Below, one piece after another: positions 1 to 7,098 of a stretch of 36,568 nt of DNA. Numbering within the stretch: position 1 is the stretch's first letter; every line of letters starts with the position of its first letter. Position numbers and translations under genes: made by a program. The stretch is from Desulfobacterales bacterium CG2_30_60_27. GTDB taxonomy: Bacteria > Desulfobacterota > Desulfobulbia > Desulfobulbales > CG2-30-60-27. Below the pieces are notes generated by a model. It worked only from the letters and a program-made list of their open reading frames with translations. It did not search any database and had not been told where the DNA came from. The stretch lies in contig MNYK01000112.1 of NCBI GenBank assembly GCA_001873115.1, positions 1-36,568 of the forward strand, written 5' to 3'.

Positions 1-254
1 TTGGCATATAGTAACAACTCAGCAGGATTGCAAGAAATTTTTTAATAAATTGAAAATATTATCTGCTTTTCCCTGGGCCGCGTCTCCTGCCTGGCCCATG
101 AATCAGCAGCCGCAGCCCTCCGCCGGCTAGCGGGAATATCCTGGAAAACCTTAGGGAGACAAGGATTGCCAGGATACCAGTTTGAAAAATATTATGCGTA
201 TAATGCCTCCTGACCCCCTCCTGGCTTGCCCCTGTTGTAATTTGGGAGTAAGCG

Positions 255-680
255 GTGGTCTTGCTGGGGCCACGCCGGGTAGGCAAGACAATCCTCGTTT
301 ACCACTCGGTGGAAAGTCTGGTGTACGAAAACCAGGCGAAGTACTACCAGGCCTTGCAACGCAGTACCGACAAAACCGACTCCGCGCCTTTTGTCGAGTT
401 CATGCTCAGAATGATTCTTGATGAGGTTTCCTCGGCCATTGCCACCGACCAAGCAGCTTTGCTGATCGCGGCGATTGGCACCAGCACACTTGGCAGCGCC
501 GTTCTGCTCAAGGCCCTGGGGCTCTCCCACCGCCCCACTTTTCGGGAAAACTACCTCAACCCGGCCCTTGAAAGCGGCTGGATCGAGCGCACCCAACCCG
601 ATTCCCCTCGCAGCCCGACCCAACGTTATCGCCTTACCAATAAGGGCCGACAATGGCTGCAACATCGGGAAAAAGGGTGA
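255..680 (+). pseudogene. Chimeric remnant: AAA ATPase Walker A joined to the C-terminus of a Fic protein
   Basis: The open frame starts at a GTG and encodes about 141 residues. Residues 5-12 read GPRRVGKT, a Walker A motif as in the N-terminus of AAA/DUF4143-type ATPases. Within about 20 residues it becomes the end of a Fic-family protein: a segment with ENQAKYYQAL and FVEFMLRMIL, then a winged-helix tail (LGLSHRPTFRENYLNPAL, RYRLTNKGRQWL) typical of Fic proteins. Neither the Fic catalytic motif (HPFxxGNGR) nor the rest of the ATPase is present. The join lies at about 300-330, where the two families look alike (YHSVESLV), so deletion by microhomology is plausible. An in-frame stop at 249-251 precedes the GTG. 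Bases 1-254 contain nothing I can name. Family assignments are from memory of conserved segments; I regard this as non-functional debris. Confidence 0.6.
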
Positions 681-745
681 GGGCGGGAAACTTGCGATAA
701 ACTCGCGACACAACATACGACAGCCAGCCTTGACGCGGCGATGAC

Positions 746-2456
746 ATGAACAATGACAAGAATAGAGCTCCATCTGACAAACTGCGCCTGGTAGAGTATG
801 ATGAGATTCAGAAGCTACGAGAAGAGAATGCCCGCCGACAAGATCGCCCTCTTCCGACGCCTGTTCCGAGGCCGCAACGATGTCTATCCTCTACGTTGGG
901 AGTCGACCAAGGGCACCGCAGGCTATTCACCGGCCTGTGGCAACGAATGGAAGGCTGGTGTTTGCCATAAGCCGAAGGTCAAATGCGGCGATTGCCCTCA
1001 ACGCCAGTTGCTGCCGATGACCGATCAGGTGATTTATGACCACCTGGCTGGAAAGCATACGGTCGGCGTCTATCCGCTCCTGACCGACGGGAGCTGTTAT
1101 TTCCTCGCGGCTGATTTTGACGAGACCGACTGGCGCGAGGATGCCCGCGCCTTCAGGCAATCCTGCCATGAGTTGCATATTCCTGCCGCGCTGGAGATCT
1201 CCCGCTCCGGGAACGGGGCGCATGTCTGGATTTTTTTTGCTGATCCGGTCCCGGCGCGCGAGGCGCGGCAACTGGGCGCGGCCCTGATCAGCCAAACCTG
1301 TGACCGCACCCGCCAGCTTTCCTTGTCCAGCTATGACCGCTTCTTTCCCAATCAGGACAACCTGCCCAAGGGCGGTTTCGGCAACCTGATCGCGCTCCCC
1401 TTGCAGAGGCAGCCCCGCGCGCAGGGGTGCAGCGTGTTCGTTGACGAGAACTTGGTTCCCTATCCAGATCAGTGGGCCTTGCTGGCATCGATTCGGCCCA
1501 GGCCTCGGTTCGAATTGGCAAACGCCATTATGCGTGCCACCGGCGGCCGACATCCGCTTGATGTGGCCTTTGTCGCCGAAGAGGATGAACGCGAGCCCTG
1601 GGAGCGTCCGGCGCTGGTTTCCAGCCGGATATCAGGAACCTTACCAGAATCGCTGACGCTGGTGCTGGCTAACCAGATATTTATCAAAAAGGCTGATCTG
1701 CCCCAGCCTCTGGCCAACCGCCTGATCCGGCCTGCCCCGAGGATGCCTGGATGCTGTGCTGGATCTGCTGAGAAAAAATGACATCCGGGCGGAAATGCAG
1801 GATGAGCGCGTGACGGTCATCAGCCAATCATCTTCATGCAGTGCGGCCCGATCCGGCACAGCGCCGCACGACCGGAAAACGCTCCAGCCCAACTGGAGGT
1901 GTGGCCCCAGAGCCTGCCGACACCGGAGATTCCCCCTGAGTCCGGCATCCAGGATGTGTTCCGCATCCTGGCCAACGACGCGGGCCGCAACCACCGGATC
2001 GCGCAGGATGTTTGCAGCGCATACCAGGAAGGCCGGAAGATCCTGGTGCTGACAGAACGGACGGAACATCTGACATTGCTGCGCGAGGCCCTGGGTGATG
2101 GAATCGAGCACTGTTTTATCCTGCATGGCCGGTTATCAAGGAAGCAGCGGACCGCCATCTTGGGCGAGCTTGCGGACATGGACGCTTCCGCCCCCCGAGT
2201 CCTCCTGGCCACCGGCCGCCTGATTGGCGAAGGATTCGACTATCCGCCTCTTGATACTCTGGTTCTGGCCATGCCGATTTCGTGGAAAGGAACCTTGCAA
2301 CAGTATGCGGGCCGCCTGCACCGGGAACATGCTGACAAGCAGGATGTGCGCATCTACGATTACGTCGAGCATGACCAGCCGCAGCTTGCCAGAATGTGGA
2401 ACAAACGCCAGCGCGGTTACCGGGCCATGGGATATCGGATCAGGTCACCGGAGTGA
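746..2456 (+). pseudogene. Decayed TOTE conflict-system primase-helicase with two internal deletions and frameshifts
   Basis: Three frames join into one broken gene. The start (746) gives a coiled-coil-like N-terminus (EIQKLREEN), then the frame shifts near 820-840. Bases about 830-1735 encode the archaeo-eukaryotic primase domain of TOTE conflict proteins: a Cys cluster (YSPAC, GVC, VKCGDC), the DxD motif in FLAADFDETDW (about 1104-1136), SRSGNGAHVWIFF, and GFGNLIALPLQ. At about 1735 the frame jumps to PRGCLDAVLDLL (1736-1805), which in relatives lies several dozen residues downstream. At about 1806 it jumps again to RDGHQPIIFMQCGPIRH, so the helicase region with Walker A and DEAD/H motifs is gone. 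The C-terminal helicase lobe follows with LLATGRLIGEGFDYP and QQYAGRLHRE, ending at 2456. Missing ATPase motifs make activity very unlikely. Sequencing error alone cannot explain the lost domain. Confidence 0.8.
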
Positions 2457-2514
2457 GTGCTTATCCTTTTCATGGCATTCCGGACTGGTTTTGACGGCAT
2501 TGGACGAGCCAAAC

Positions 2515-2548
2515 AAGAAAAGGCGCAACCCTTGCGGGAAGCGCCTTT
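2515..2548 (-). terminator. Rho-independent terminator after tRNA-Phe
   Basis: Read on minus, a strong hairpin with arms GGCGC/GCGCC extended by an inner CCC-GCAA-GGG helix is followed by a T-rich tract (TTTTCTTG). It begins about 10 bases beyond the CCA end of the tRNA gene. A-rich bases on the other side also give T-richness on plus, so it could serve the remnant gene ending at 2456 as well. Confidence 0.75.
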
Positions 2549-2557
2549 AATTTTTAC

Positions 2558-2633
2558 TGGTGCCGAGACCAGGAATCGAACCAGGGACACTCGGATTTTC
2601 AGTCCGATGCTCTACCAACTGAGCTATCTCGGC
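2558..2633 (-). tRNA. tRNA-Phe (GAA)
   Basis: Read on minus, the gene has acceptor arms GCCGAGA and TCTCGGC, a D-arm with AGCTCAGTTGGTAGAGC, an anticodon arm CGGACTGAAAATCCG with anticodon GAA, a T-loop GGTTCGATTCC and an encoded CCA end, 76 bases in total. The anticodon assigns phenylalanine. The 3' end faces the graveyard of conflict genes at 746-2456, the side on which integrative elements usually insert. I found no second copy of the tRNA 3' end in the left part of the window. Confidence 0.95.
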
Positions 2634-2681
2634 AACAAAGGTGAGATACTATTGAAAGTGGCCTGCCTTGTCAAGGGCAAA

Positions 2682-3218
2682 CTACACGCAAACCACCCGG
2701 GTGGCGGCGATGAGATCGTGCCAGGTGCGGTGCTGCTGGTCGAGCATGGCCCACAGGAATCCGGCCCCCAGGGGCAGGGCCGAGAGCAGGGCGGCAGCGC
2801 TACGCAGAAAGGCCTGGCCCAGGCCCACCTCGCCGCCGTCGTCGGCGACCAGCCGCAGCCCCATGAGCATCTTGCCGATGGTCTGACCGCAGCCGGCATG
2901 CAGCAGGATGAAATAACTGAAAAAAAGCAGGGGCGGCACCACGATCAACACGACGAGCACGGTCAAGGAAGCTCCGATAAGCCCGGTCAGGTCGGTGGGA
3001 AAACGCTGCCAAAGCCGCAGGCCCGCCCCGAGAAACAGGACAAAACCGAAGAGAAACAGCAGGGCGAGGTCGATGAGATAGGCCATGGTCCGGGCGGTGA
3101 ATCCTGCCGGCGCGGAAGAAACGACCGCGCTTGCATCACCGGCCAGGCCGACTGCGGAAGCTGATGAACTTGTAGACAACGAAGTTACCTGCAAAAGGCA
3201 AGAGCGACGACCACCCAT
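2682..3218 (-). CDS. RDD family integral membrane protein
   Basis: A 178-residue protein with the RDD hallmarks. An N-terminal Arg and Asp sit at the edges of the first membrane helix (FTARTMAYLIDLALLFLFG), a second long hydrophobic helix covers VLVVLIVVPPLLFFSYFILL, then come GQTIGKMLMGLRLV and the closing WHDLIAATRVV. Two or three membrane segments are expected in the inner membrane. RDD proteins are poorly understood; some have been linked to ion or proton transport, but nothing here specifies a substrate. The start ATG (3218-3216) lies one base after the stop of the zinc-ribbon gene, so the two are translationally coupled. The frame stays open upstream to 3467, but that part overlaps the zinc-ribbon gene in another frame and looks non-coding. 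The gene ends 48 bases before the tRNA-Phe 5' end. Confidence 0.85.
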   Translation of the reverse strand: MGGRRSCLLQVTSLSTSSSASAVGLAGDASAVVSSAPAGFTARTMAYLIDLALLFLFGFVLFLGAGLRLWQRFPTDLTGLIGASLTVLVVLIVVPPLLFFSYFILLHAGCGQTIGKMLMGLRLVADDGGEVGLGQAFLRSAAALLSALPLGAGFLWAMLDQQHRTWHDLIAATRVVCV

Positions 3219-3219
3219 C

Positions 3220-3633
3220 CTAGAGATCGTCGTCTTCCATGAGGTCGGAGAGATCGAAGACTTCGTCTTCCGCCTCGGAGGCGGCAGGGGCAGCCGCCTC
3301 ACCCTTGACCGCTTCCGGCTCGTCGGGCAGATCCGCCAGACCGGCCATATCAAGGTCGCCCATGTCGTCGGCCTCCAAGGGCATATTGTCCTCGAGCGAG
3401 GTGTCGAGCTGCTGGAGCTCCTCCTGGGACATGGAAAGGTCCATGTCCAGGGCAGCCTGCCCCACACCGGCCAAGGCCGCGCCGCTGCTCACCACGGAAC
3501 CCAGAAAAAAGGGGGCTTCCGCCCGAAAGACGGCCCCCTGAAACTGGGCCGCCGTCTCGGTAAAACCGACGGCGCACTTGGGACAGGAATCAAGATTGTC
3601 AAAGGTAATATAGCCACATTTGCTGCAACGCAT
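3220..3633 (-). CDS. Zinc-ribbon protein with a long acidic tail
   Basis: A 137-residue protein. Cysteines 3, 6, 17 and 20 form CxxC-x10-CxxC, a small zinc ribbon at the extreme N-terminus (MRCSKCGYITFDNLDSCPKC). The middle is mildly hydrophobic (residues about 42-62) and the last 60 residues are rich in Asp and Glu with DLSDLMEDDDL at the end. The pattern resembles prokaryotic zinc-ribbon proteins that precede a membrane domain, but no membrane domain follows in the same chain. The next gene, an RDD membrane protein, begins one base after its stop, so the ribbon may act as a partner of that protein. Function is unknown. The 217 bases upstream separate it from a divergent lipoprotein gene and should hold both promoters; I see no convincing -35/-10 pair there. 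Confidence 0.75.
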   Translation of the reverse strand: MRCSKCGYITFDNLDSCPKCAVGFTETAAQFQGAVFRAEAPFFLGSVVSSGAALAGVGQAALDMDLSMSQEELQQLDTSLEDNMPLEADDMGDLDMAGLADLPDEPEAVKGEAAAPAASEAEDEVFDLSDLMEDDDL

Positions 3634-3850
3634 GAGCCCTTCCTTCCAGGATGATGATGGTTGGCCGCGGAACCTGCTACGGGTTCATTATAAAAGGTGC
3701 TGGACGCAAAGCAATAAAAATCCGCACGTCGCCCCGGCCCACGACGGCAACGGCCTGACATGGCGGACTATTTCTGTTTGTATTTTCACCGTGGCTGGGA
3801 TAAGATCGGCCGACAGCATAAAGTAACTACGCCTACCCAGCCAACCACCA

Positions 3851-4234
3851 ATGGACACACCCTTGAAAACACCCGCCCTCATCCTGCTCCTTGGCCTATG
3901 TTTGCTCGTCTCCGGCTGCTTCGCGCCGGGTTCGGCCCGACACCTGTCGTCCGACGTCTGCCTGCTCCTGCCCGAGCAGACCACCAAGCTCGACGTGGTG
4001 CGACAGCTCGGCTCACCGCAAGTAAAACGCCACAACGACGAGGGTGAAACCTGGGTCTATTTTCAGGAGAAAAAGAGCTTTACCAACCGCCTCCCTCTGG
4101 CGGGCCAGCATCTCGGCCGCCGGGACTACGAGGTGGTGACCGTCACCTTCTCCGGCAACACCGTGCATGCCTGCGTTTTCAGGGCCATGGACGAGGAGGA
4201 ATTTCGCTCCCTGGAGCTACCGGCGAGCGAGTGA
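3851..4234 (+). CDS. Small outer-membrane-type lipoprotein, SmpA/BamE-like
   Basis: A 127-residue protein. Residues 1-23 are a lipoprotein signal peptide: a short basic start, a leucine-rich core and the lipobox LVSGC with the lipidated Cys at 23. The mature part has the LGSP turn and ETWVYF strand typical of the small BamE/SmpA fold (a helix followed by LGxP and a beta hairpin). True BamE belongs to the outer-membrane beta-barrel assembly complex; many relatives of the fold have other or unknown roles, so I do not assign the bamE symbol. No clear ribosome-binding site precedes the ATG. The stop lies 4 bases before the pcm start, suggesting a two-gene operon. Confidence 0.7.
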   Translation: MDTPLKTPALILLLGLCLLVSGCFAPGSARHLSSDVCLLLPEQTTKLDVVRQLGSPQVKRHNDEGETWVYFQEKKSFTNRLPLAGQHLGRRDYEVVTVTFSGNTVHACVFRAMDEEEFRSLELPASE

Positions 4235-4238
4235 GCCG

Positions 4239-4889
4239 ATGCGCCACAACTACGAAAAGGCCAGGGAACGGATGGTCCGGGAACAACTCATGCCCCGGGG
4301 CATCACCGATCCGCGGGTACTCGCGGCCATGAACACCGTGCCCCGACATCTGTTCGTGGAGGACGCTTTAGAGGCCCAGGCCTACGGCGATCACCCCTTG
4401 CCCATCGGCGAAGGCCAGACCATTTCCCAGCCCTACATCGTCGCCCTCATGACCCAGGCCCTGAACCTCCAAGGCCATGAAAAGGTGCTGGAGATCGGCA
4501 CCGGCAGCGGCTACCAGGCGGCCGTGCTCGCCCAGCTCTGCGAGCAGGTCTTTACGGTGGAACGCTTGAAAAGCCTCTACATCGGGGCGCGCAAGCTCTT
4601 CGACCAGCTCCAGTATTTCAACATCCGCTGCCGGATCGACGACGGCACCCTGGGCTGGCAGGAACACAGCCCCTACGACGCCATCATGGTGACCGCGGCC
4701 GGCCCCAAGGTGCCCGAACCCCTGCTCGATCAACTGGCCGACCCCGGCGTCATGGCCATGCCCATTGGCATGGAACGCTGGAGCCAGGAACTGGTGGTCA
4801 TCACCAAGGAAAAGGGCCAGATCAGCGAGCGGGTCATCGAACAGGTCCGCTTCGTCAGTCTCATCGGCAACCACGGCTGGCAGCCGTAA
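4239..4889 (+). CDS. pcm: Protein-L-isoaspartate O-methyltransferase
   Basis: A 216-residue cytoplasmic repair enzyme that methylates isoaspartyl residues in aged proteins using S-adenosylmethionine. The N-terminus ([21 protein letters not shown], with VPRHLFV following) and [15 protein letters not shown] (about 57-71) are diagnostic of the family. The SAM-binding loop is [10 protein letters not shown] (about 84-93). [16 protein letters not shown] and the closing [10 protein letters not shown] complete the normal length. The start was chosen as the ATG at 4239, just after the lipoprotein stop. The frame continues 24 codons upstream but overlaps the lipoprotein gene. Pcm genes are often near stationary-phase or stress genes; here the partner is a lipoprotein. 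It is convergent with mtaD, with only 17 bases between the stops. Confidence 0.95.
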   Translation: MRHNYEKARERMVREQLMPRGITDPRVLAAMNTVPRHLFVEDALEAQAYGDHPLPIGEGQTISQPYIVALMTQALNLQGHEKVLEIGTGSGYQAAVLAQLCEQVFTVERLKSLYIGARKLFDQLQYFNIRCRIDDGTLGWQEHSPYDAIMVTAAGPKVPEPLLDQLADPGVMAMPIGMERWSQELVVITKEKGQISERVIEQVRFVSLIGNHGWQP

Positions 4890-4906
4890 GCAAACCCCCT
4901 TCTCCT

Positions 4907-6277
4907 TCAGCCGGCGCCCGCCCTCATCCGGGCGGCCAGGCGGTTGACTCGCGCCATGACCTCGGCCAGGTCAAAGGTCAGCAACCGCCGGTCGCGCACC
5001 ACGATTTTCCCGTCCACGATCACCGTCCGCACATCCGACCCCCGAGCGGCATAGACCAGGAGATCGGCGTCATAGAAGGGCGTCAGATGCGGCTGCCGCA
5101 GGTCCAGGATGATGAGGTCCGCGGCCTTGCCGGGCTCCAGGCTGCCGAGACGGGCCGCGAGCCCCAAGGCGCGGGCGCCGCCCTGGGTGGCCATGGCCAG
5201 CACCTGGTGGGCCGGCAGGGCAGTGGGATCAAGGCTTATGACCTTGTGCAGCTTGGCGACCAAATCCATCTCCCGGAACAGATCGAGCCGGTTGTTGGAG
5301 GCCGCGCCGTCGGTGCCCAGGCCCACCGCTACCCCGGCCGCCAGCAGTTCGCGCAGCGGCGCGACCCCCGAGGCCAGCTTCATGTGGCTGGCCGGGCAGA
5401 TCACCACCGCGGCGCCGCTGGCCGCGATCAGGTCGATCTCCGCCGTCGTAAGCCAGACGCAGTGAATAAGGACGGTGGCCGGGTCCAAAAGCCCCAAGCC
5501 GTGCAGATAGCGGACCGGCGTGGTGCCTTGCTGCTCACGGCACTGCGCCACCTCGGCCTGGGTCTCGGCCACATGAATGAAGAACGGCACACCCTGTCCA
5601 CGGGCCAGCTCCTTGGCCTGGCGCAGGGTGGCGGGGCCGCAGGTATAGGGCGAGTGGCAGAAGACCGCCGGGGTGACGCGACTCGTTCGGCCTTGCCAGG
5701 CCGCGATGAAATCGGCGGCCGTCGTCACATTCCCGGCCGGGTCGGGCACGCCCGGGGCCGGAAAATCGATGACCCCTTGGGCGGCCACGGCCCGCAGGCC
5801 GGCGTCCTGGAAGGCTCGCCCTGCCTCGTATTCGTAAAAATAACCATCCGCCGCCGTGGTGATGCCGGCCAAGAGCATCTCGGCCGCGGCCAGCTTACTG
5901 CACCAGTAGACCATGTCCGGGTCCACCCAGCGCGCCTCGGCCGGGAAGATGTGCTCATAGAGCCAGGTCATGAGCGGCAGGTCATCGGCCAGGCCACGGA
6001 ACAGGGTCATGGCCGCGTGGCTGTGGCAGTTCACCAGGCCGGGCATGACCAGTTGCCCGCCGGCGTCGACCACCGTGCCGGCCGAGGCCGGATCGGGCGC
6101 CGCCGCCATGGGGCCGACAGCCGCGATCTCGCCGCCCCTGATGGCGACAAAGCCGGACAGACAAAGTTCAGTGTTGCCCCCGGCCATAGTCAGCAGGGCG
6201 CCGTTCAGGACCAGCAGGTCACAATTTTCAGCTCTCAGCTTGCTGTCCTCCGCCCTCTGTCCTCTGCCGTGATACAT
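4907..6277 (-). CDS. mtaD: 5-methylthioadenosine/S-adenosylhomocysteine deaminase
   Basis: Amidohydrolase of the MtaD/SsnA type that deaminates methylthioadenosine (and S-adenosylhomocysteine) to the inosine form. Metal ligands and catalytic residues are present: HSH at 85-87, HVAET with His235 and Glu238, HCVWLT with His272, and GTDGAASNN with Asp323. It has the usual N-terminal beta strands (NGALLTM) and C-terminal GKAADLIILDL. The start is odd. Family members begin just before DLLVLNGALL (residue 20 here), yet the only nearby in-frame ATG (6277) lies inside a perfect palindrome, and the first 18 codons come from a low-complexity repeat (6224-6268). The native start may have been replaced. 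mtnA at 30071 acts later in the same salvage route. The preceding gene on this strand encodes a GGDEF protein. Confidence 0.9.
   Translation of the reverse strand: MYHGRGQRAEDSKLRAENCDLLVLNGALLTMAGGNTELCLSGFVAIRGGEIAAVGPMAAAPDPASAGTVVDAGGQLVMPGLVNCHSHAAMTLFRGLADDLPLMTWLYEHIFPAEARWVDPDMVYWCSKLAAAEMLLAGITTAADGYFYEYEAGRAFQDAGLRAVAAQGVIDFPAPGVPDPAGNVTTAADFIAAWQGRTSRVTPAVFCHSPYTCGPATLRQAKELARGQGVPFFIHVAETQAEVAQCREQQGTTPVRYLHGLGLLDPATVLIHCVWLTTAEIDLIAASGAAVVICPASHMKLASGVAPLRELLAAGVAVGLGTDGAASNNRLDLFREMDLVAKLHKVISLDPTALPAHQVLAMATQGGARALGLAARLGSLEPGKAADLIILDLRQPHLTPFYDADLLVYAARGSDVRTVIVDGKIVVRDRRLLTFDLAEVMARVNRLAARMRAGAG
6224..6268. repeat. Low-complexity intergenic-type repeat at the mtaD 5' end
   Basis: On minus the stretch runs as AGAGGACAGAGG followed by GGACAGCAAGCTGAGAGCTG and AAAATTG, a purine-rich quasi-tandem pattern. 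The same flavour (GCTGAAAGGTGAAAG) occurs at 15749-15790, inverted at 15838-15866, and at 19179-19211. In this copy it is read as the first codons of mtaD. Confidence 0.5.
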
Positions 6278-6308
6278 CTGGAAATAAAATTTCCAGATGT
6301 ATCACGGC
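6266..6308. repeat. Perfect 19-base inverted repeat with 5-base loop
   Basis: Arms 6266-6284 (GCCGTGATACATCTGGAAA) and 6290-6308 are exactly complementary around TAAAA. It spans the stop of the GGDEF gene (6304-6302) and the first ATG of mtaD (6277). There is no T-run directly after either arm, so it is not a classical terminator, though such a stable hairpin in the transcript could stop read-through, protect mRNA ends or hide the mtaD start. The 11-mer TGATACATCTG of its arm also occurs at 31190-31200 just after mtnA. Confidence 0.9.
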
Positions 6309-7015
6309 AACGCCACCACCCGATTGCGGCCCTGCTCCTTGGCCTGGCTCAGGGCCTCGTCGGCTCGTCCCATGAAGCTCTCCTGGCTGTCCGTCTCGGG
6401 CCGCAACACGGTGACGCCAAAACTGCAGGTCACCACCTCGGCGCTGGAAAAATCGTGCTCCTCGATGGCCTTGCGCATGCGCGCCGCCACGGCCGTGGCC
6501 CCCTCCAGGGAGGTGTTGGGTAGCAGCCGCACAAACTCCTCCCCGCCCCAGCGGGCCAGGATGTCCGAATCCCGATCCTTGCCCTGCATGAGCGCGGCCA
6601 CCTCCACGAGCACCACGTCGGCCGCCTGGTGACCGTACACGCGGTTGGTTTTCTTGAACTCATCGATATCAAAGGCAATGGCGGCCAGCTCCTCGCCGTA
6701 GCGTTTGCTCCTGTAGGTTTCCGCCTCCAGCCGCGCGGTGCACCAAAGCCGGTTGTGGATGCCGGTGAGCGAGTCGGTGACCCCCCGCACGGCCAGGTCC
6801 CGGCTCAGCACCTTGATCTTGGCGATTGCCAGGCCAAAGAGCAGGCCGACCGCGGCCGGCATCACTAAGCCCAAGGGGATGATGGCCGGCTCGCGGTATA
6901 CCAGCATGGCCTGCAAGGTGAACAGCGCCTCGCAGCCCAGCATGGCCAGCAGGATGGAGAGGGCATAGACCCGGATCGGACCGGCCGTTACCTTACGGCG
7001 ACGTGGAGTTTTCAT
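6302..7015 (-). CDS. Membrane-anchored GGDEF diguanylate cyclase
   Basis: A 237-residue protein: two membrane helices (about 15-38 and 44-66), then a GGDEF domain from about residue 78 (VTDSLTGIHNR) to the end. The active-site loop is GGEEF (157-161), preceded by FDIDEF with the metal-binding Asp. An RxxD inhibitory site (R148-D151) sits exactly five residues before GGEEF, so product inhibition by c-di-GMP is expected. In the segment usually NDxxGHxxGD the protein has NRVYGHQAAD; the guanine-contacting Asn and last Asp are kept, so I expect activity. There is no sensory domain outside the membrane. The gene lies between the dikinase-like gene (84 bases upstream) and mtaD. A well-formed ribosome-binding site is not visible. 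The stop is inside the perfect palindrome at 6266-6308. Confidence 0.9.
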   Translation of the reverse strand: MKTPRRRKVTAGPIRVYALSILLAMLGCEALFTLQAMLVYREPAIIPLGLVMPAAVGLLFGLAIAKIKVLSRDLAVRGVTDSLTGIHNRLWCTARLEAETYRSKRYGEELAAIAFDIDEFKKTNRVYGHQAADVVLVEVAALMQGKDRDSDILARWGGEEFVRLLPNTSLEGATAVAARMRKAIEEHDFSSAEVVTCSFGVTVLRPETDSQESFMGRADEALSQAKEQGRNRVVALP

Positions 7016-7098
7016 AGCCTATGAAAAAAGGAAATCGCGCCATTTGTCAATGTAAAACCTCGCCGGTCCAGCCCGCCGCCACCAAGATGGAGAAAAAT

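Noticed and set aside
1-254. Possible coding remnant at the left edge
   Set aside because: One plus frame reads LRRLAGISWKTLGRQGLPGY before a stop at 211-213, but I cannot match it to a family.
746-2456. TOTE gene as a functional split system
   Set aside because: The helicase motifs I and II are absent from every frame, and the joins are out of frame, so no working helicase can be made.
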